A stretch of 32,917 nucleotides of DNA from Coriobacteriia bacterium (GTDB lineage Bacteria > Actinomycetota > Coriobacteriia > Anaerosomatales > Kmv31): NCBI GenBank assembly GCA_014859305.1, contig JACUUM010000030.1, forward strand, positions 1-32,917. Direction: 5' to 3'. The position numbers were made by a program, and so were the translations under genes. Below the pieces are notes generated by a model. It ran no database searches and was not told where the DNA came from. It saw nothing but the letters and a program-made list of their open reading frames with translations. Of the stretch, positions 29,872-32,917 are shown in pieces; the first letter of the stretch is position 1, and each line of letters opens with the position of its first letter.

Positions 29872-29966
29872 ACCGGCTCGTCGCGGCAGACGTCCCGAGC
29901 CGCAGCAGCGGCGCACCGCGCCGCCTCTCGTCATGAACGCTGCGACCTTTGCTCAGGAGGTCTGCG

Positions 29967-31793
29967 ATGTGTGGGATAGTCGGCTACGTCGGCCCGCGTG
30001 AGGCGGCCGGCGTGCTCCTCTCGGGCCTGACGAGGCTCGAGTACCGCGGTTACGACTCCGCCGGCATAGCCGTGGTGGAGGACTCGTCGCTGTGGGTGAC
30101 GCGGCGGGTGGGCAGGCTCGCGAACCTGAAGGCCGCGCTCGACGGCCGTTCGCCCCACGGCACGCTCGGCGTCGGCCACACGCGATGGGCCACGCACGGA
30201 CGGCCCAACGAGGAGAACGCGCATCCACACGTGGACTGTTCGGGCCGGATAGCAGTGGTCCACAACGGCATCATCGAGAACTTCCTCGAGTTGCGCGCGG
30301 AACTCGAGCGCCAGGGCCACGCCCTGCGCTCCGAGACGGACACCGAGACGGTGGCGCACCTGGTGGAGGGCTACTACGACGGCGACCTGGCCGAGGCGCT
30401 GCGCCGTGCGATCGGGCGGCTGGAGGGCTCGTACGCGCTCGCCGTCGTGCACCTCGACCGCCCCGGGGAGCTCGTGGCGGCGCGAAACGACTCCCCGCTG
30501 ATCATCGGGCTGGACGAGGGCGAGAACATCGTGGCCAGCGACATACCCGCCGTGCTCGAGTACACGCGCGAGGTGCTGGTGCTGGCCGACGGGCACGTGG
30601 CCGAGGTCACCAGCGAGGGGGTGCGCGTCACCGACGGGGCGGGGGGCGAGGTGGCCCCGGAGGTCATGCACGTGGAGTGGGACCTCGCCGCCGCCGAGAA
30701 GGGCGGCTACGAGGACTTCATGCTGAAGGAGATACACGAGCAGCCCCGCGCGGTGCGCGAGACGCTGCTGGGGCGGATGGCCGAGGACGGGACCGTTCGT
30801 CTCGACGAGCTGCAGATGACCGACGAGCAGATCGCGGGGATCGCCCGCGTCTTCATGATCGCGTGCGGGACCTCCTACCATGCCGCGGTCGTGGCCAAGA
30901 GCCTGATCGAGGCGTGGGCGCGCGTACCGGTGGAGGTCGCCGTCTCCAGCGAGTTCCGCTACAGCGACCCGATCATCGGCGACGACACCCTCGTCGTGGC
31001 GATAACGCAGTCCGGTGAGACGGCCGACACGCTGGCCGGCGTGCGCGAGGCACGCGACCGCGGCGCGAAGATGCTCGCGATCACCAACGTCGTCGGCAGC
31101 CGGGTGACCCGGGAGTCCGACGGGTGCATCTACACCCACGCCGGCCCCGAGATCGGCGTTGCGGCGACCAAGACGTTCACCGCTCAGATCGCGGCGCTGT
31201 ACGTGCTCGCGCTGAAGCTCGCTCAGACCAGGGACGCGCTGCCCGCCTCCGTCATCGACGGGCATTGGAGGGACCTGCAGGCCGTGCCCGGTATGCTCGA
31301 GACCATCCTCTCCGACACCTCGGCGATCCAGCGCTGCGCGGCCGCCTACACCGACGGCTGCTCCTCGCTCTTCCTCGGCCGCGGCATCGGGGTACCGATC
31401 GCGATGGAGGGCGCCCTGAAGCTGAAGGAGATCAGTTATATCCACGCGGAGGCCTACCCCGCGGGTGAGATGAAGCACGGGCCCATCGCGCTCATCAGCG
31501 ACGACGTGTCGGTCGTGGTGGTGGCGACCCAGGGACACACCTACGAGAAGGTGGTCAGCAACATACAGGAGGTGCGCGCGCGAGGAGCGTCGGTGATCGC
31601 CGTGGCGAGCGAGGGCGACGAGGAGATCCGCCGACACGCCGAGCACGTGCTCTTCGTCCCTCGCACCTCCGAGGAGATGTCGGCCATCCCGGCGGTCGTG
31701 CCGCTGCAGCTGCTCGCGTACCACATCGCGAAGCTGCGAGGCTGCGACGTCGATCAGCCGCGCAACCTGGCCAAGTCGGTGACGGTGGAGTGA
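29967..31793 (+). CDS. glmS: Glutamine-fructose-6-phosphate aminotransferase (isomerizing)
   Basis: GlmS makes glucosamine-6-phosphate from fructose-6-phosphate and glutamine, the entry step to amino-sugar and cell-wall synthesis. The ATG with CAGGAGG 6 nt upstream places Cys2 at the N-terminus (MCGIVGYVG), which becomes the glutaminase nucleophile after Met removal; an upstream in-frame start would bury it. The glutaminase domain shows GHTRWATHGRP and HNGIIENF. Two SIS isomerase domains follow, with ACGTSYHA, ITQSGETADT and GRGIGVPIAMEGALKLKEISY. It ends DQPRNLAKSVTVE, the typical C-terminus, at 608 residues. Expression is probably controlled by the ribozyme upstream. Confidence 0.98.
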   Translation: MCGIVGYVGPREAAGVLLSGLTRLEYRGYDSAGIAVVEDSSLWVTRRVGRLANLKAALDGRSPHGTLGVGHTRWATHGRPNEENAHPHVDCSGRIAVVHNGIIENFLELRAELERQGHALRSETDTETVAHLVEGYYDGDLAEALRRAIGRLEGSYALAVVHLDRPGELVAARNDSPLIIGLDEGENIVASDIPAVLEYTREVLVLADGHVAEVTSEGVRVTDGAGGEVAPEVMHVEWDLAAAEKGGYEDFMLKEIHEQPRAVRETLLGRMAEDGTVRLDELQMTDEQIAGIARVFMIACGTSYHAAVVAKSLIEAWARVPVEVAVSSEFRYSDPIIGDDTLVVAITQSGETADTLAGVREARDRGAKMLAITNVVGSRVTRESDGCIYTHAGPEIGVAATKTFTAQIAALYVLALKLAQTRDALPASVIDGHWRDLQAVPGMLETILSDTSAIQRCAAAYTDGCSSLFLGRGIGVPIAMEGALKLKEISYIHAEAYPAGEMKHGPIALISDDVSVVVVATQGHTYEKVVSNIQEVRARGASVIAVASEGDEEIRRHAEHVLFVPRTSEEMSAIPAVVPLQLLAYHIAKLRGCDVDQPRNLAKSVTVE

Positions 31794-31797
31794 GCGC

Positions 31798-32322
31798 GTG
31801 ATCTCGGGCCTGGGCGTGGACATCGTCGAGATAGCGCGGATGCGCGAGGCACTGGAGCGGCGCCCGCGCCTGCGCGAACGCCTCTTCTCCGCCGAGGAGC
31901 GCGCCTACTGCGACTCCCGCACGCGCCCCGAGGTCCACTACGCCATGCGCTTCGCTGCCAAGGAGGCGGTCCTCAAGGCGCTGGGCACGGGTTTCTCGGG
32001 CATGCGCTTCACTGACGTAGAGGTGGTGCGCGACGACCGCGGGCGCCCCGCCCCGCGGCTCTCCGGGCGCGCCGCCGAGGTCGCCGAGGAGCTCCGCGTC
32101 CTCGAGATGCACCTGTCGCTCTCGTTCACGCATAGCAACGCGGTCGCCTCGGCGGTAGCGTTGACCGAGGCTCACCGTGTGGCGCCCGAGGATGGCCCCG
32201 AGGACCCGCTTGCGGCGCTGGCGTCCTCCTTCAGGGAGGCCCGAGCGATGCTCGATGAGGTCGGCTCCCCGGCCGCCGACGAAGCCTCGGAGGGTGCGGG
32301 CGGCGGGACGGCCGCCGGATGA
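31798..32322 (+). CDS. acpS: Holo-[acyl-carrier-protein] synthase with C-terminal extension
   Basis: AcpS transfers the 4'-phosphopantetheine arm of CoA to acyl carrier protein for fatty-acid synthesis. The GTG start follows the glmS stop by 4 nt, with GTGGAGTGAG as ribosome-binding site. The protein begins MISGLGVDIVEIARM; Asp8 and Glu56 (metal) and Lys60 in RFAAKEAVLKALGTG are in place, and LSLSFTHSNAVASAVAL ends the catalytic domain near residue 122. AcpS is normally about 120-130 residues; here about 48 more follow, Glu/Asp-, Ala- and Gly-rich with one helix-like stretch (PLAALASSFREARAMLDE). The extension has no function I can name. The next gene is nnrE, a common neighbour. Confidence 0.95.
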   Translation: MISGLGVDIVEIARMREALERRPRLRERLFSAEERAYCDSRTRPEVHYAMRFAAKEAVLKALGTGFSGMRFTDVEVVRDDRGRPAPRLSGRAAEVAEELRVLEMHLSLSFTHSNAVASAVALTEAHRVAPEDGPEDPLAALASSFREARAMLDEVGSPAADEASEGAGGGTAAG

Positions 32323-32347
32323 CGGCCCGCCCGAGAGAGGGGTGACG

Positions 32348-32917
32348 GTGCGATACGCGCTGTCTGCCGAACGGATGCGTCGAGCCGAGGAGCGTGCGGT
32401 CGCCGAGAGCGGTGCCTCCCTGGCGGAGCTGATGGAGCGCGCCGGTGCGGCCGTGGCGCGACATGCGGAGTCCATGGCGGGGCGAGGCCGTGTCGTCGTG
32501 CTCGCGGGAACAGGCAACAACGGCGGCGACGGTTGGGTGGCCGCCGACGCCCTGCGGGCCGAGGGCCGTGACGTGGCCGTCATCGCGCCCGGAGGGCTGC
32601 CCTTGCGCTCCCCGGCCGCCGACGCCGCCTCGCGCGCTCTGTCTCGGGGTGTGGCCTGGCGCGAGGGCTTGGACGGGGCCGAGGGGATCCTGGCGGACGC
32701 GTCGCTCGTCGTCGACGCGCTGTTCGGCTTCGGTTTCCGCGGCGGCGCCCGGGAGCCCTTCGCCTCGGCGATCCGGGCAGCCGGCGCCTCAGGCAGGCCC
32801 GTCCTCGCCGTGGACGTGCCGTCCGGGGTAGACAGCGACACGGGAGCGGCCGACGGCCCGGCCATCGCTGCCGTGCGGACGCTGACCTTCTCCACTCTCA
32901 AGCCCGGGCTGCTCCTG
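32348..32917 (+). CDS. nnrE: NAD(P)H-hydrate epimerase domain (YjeF N-terminal), partial
   Basis: This enzyme epimerises damaged NAD(P)H hydrates so that the paired dehydratase can repair them. The GTG start, after GAGAGGGGTG, gives MRYALSAERMRRAEERAV; the frame is open for 190 codons to the window edge. The YjeF_N signature GTGNNGGDGWVAA (54-66), then DALFGFGFRG and AVDVPSGVDSDTG, are clear, and the last residues reach the TFSTLKPGLLL segment. In many bacteria this domain is fused to the NAD(P)H-hydrate dehydratase (NnrD); whether it is fused here cannot be seen. It follows acpS by 25 nt. Confidence 0.92.
   Translation, partial: MRYALSAERMRRAEERAVAESGASLAELMERAGAAVARHAESMAGRGRVVVLAGTGNNGGDGWVAADALRAEGRDVAVIAPGGLPLRSPAADAASRALSRGVAWREGLDGAEGILADASLVVDALFGFGFRGGAREPFASAIRAAGASGRPVLAVDVPSGVDSDTGAADGPAIAAVRTLTFSTLKPGLLL

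Noticed and set aside
29718-29936. 72-codon + strand frame between glmM and glmS
   Set aside because: It starts at GTG with a poor ribosome-binding site and coincides with the conserved sequence and helices of the glmS ribozyme, which explains the bases better than coding.

Overview
The window is a very GC-rich bacterial chromosome segment in which every recognised gene lies on the + strand. It carries the universal transcription and translation locus: rpoB (3' end only)-rpoC, the str and S10-spc genes fused without a visible internal promoter, the alpha operon, and then an ECF-transporter/truA/rplM-rpsI block followed by glmM, glmS, acpS and the start of nnrE. An actinobacterial-type charged coiled-coil insert in RpoC, high GC, zinc-type S14, and the ecfA-ecfA-ecfT-truA-rplM-rpsI order shared with Firmicutes together suggest Actinomycetota, probably near Coriobacteriia. 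This placement is an inference; there is no 16S gene in the window.

Layout: 1-4755 holds the RNA polymerase beta C-terminus and beta'. 4756-4990 holds a clear sigma70-type promoter. 4991-20421 is a long run rpsL-rpsG-fusA-rpsJ-rplC-rplD-rplW-rplB-rpsS-rplV-rpsC-rplP-rpmC-rpsQ-rplN-rplX-rplE-rpsN-rpsH-rplF-rplR-rpsE-rpmD-rplO-secY-adk-map. A tuf gene is absent from its usual place between fusA and rpsJ. 20430-23756 is the alpha operon with its own promoter (infA-rpmJ-rpsM-rpsK-rpsD-rpoA-rplQ), closed by strong stem-loops. 23854-27102 encodes the two ATPases and transmembrane subunit of an energy-coupling-factor vitamin/metal transporter plus the pseudouridine synthase TruA, all overlapping. 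27150-28160 is rplM-rpsI with its own promoter and terminator. 28257-32917 is amino-sugar synthesis (glmM, glmS) followed by acpS and nnrE, with a glmS self-cleaving ribozyme in the leader of glmS.

Most notable points: (1) the RpoC C-terminus carries a long acidic linker ending in a domain that reads like a second copy of the RpoA C-terminal domain, so this polymerase may have three alphaCTD-like modules. (2) The promoters of the str-S10-spc and alpha operons share a 12-base sequence, TTGTGACTCTAG, exactly 6 nt after the -10 box in both. (3) A complete glmS ribozyme can be folded by hand upstream of glmS. (4) The first genes of the ribosomal-protein units with visible promoters all start with TTG.
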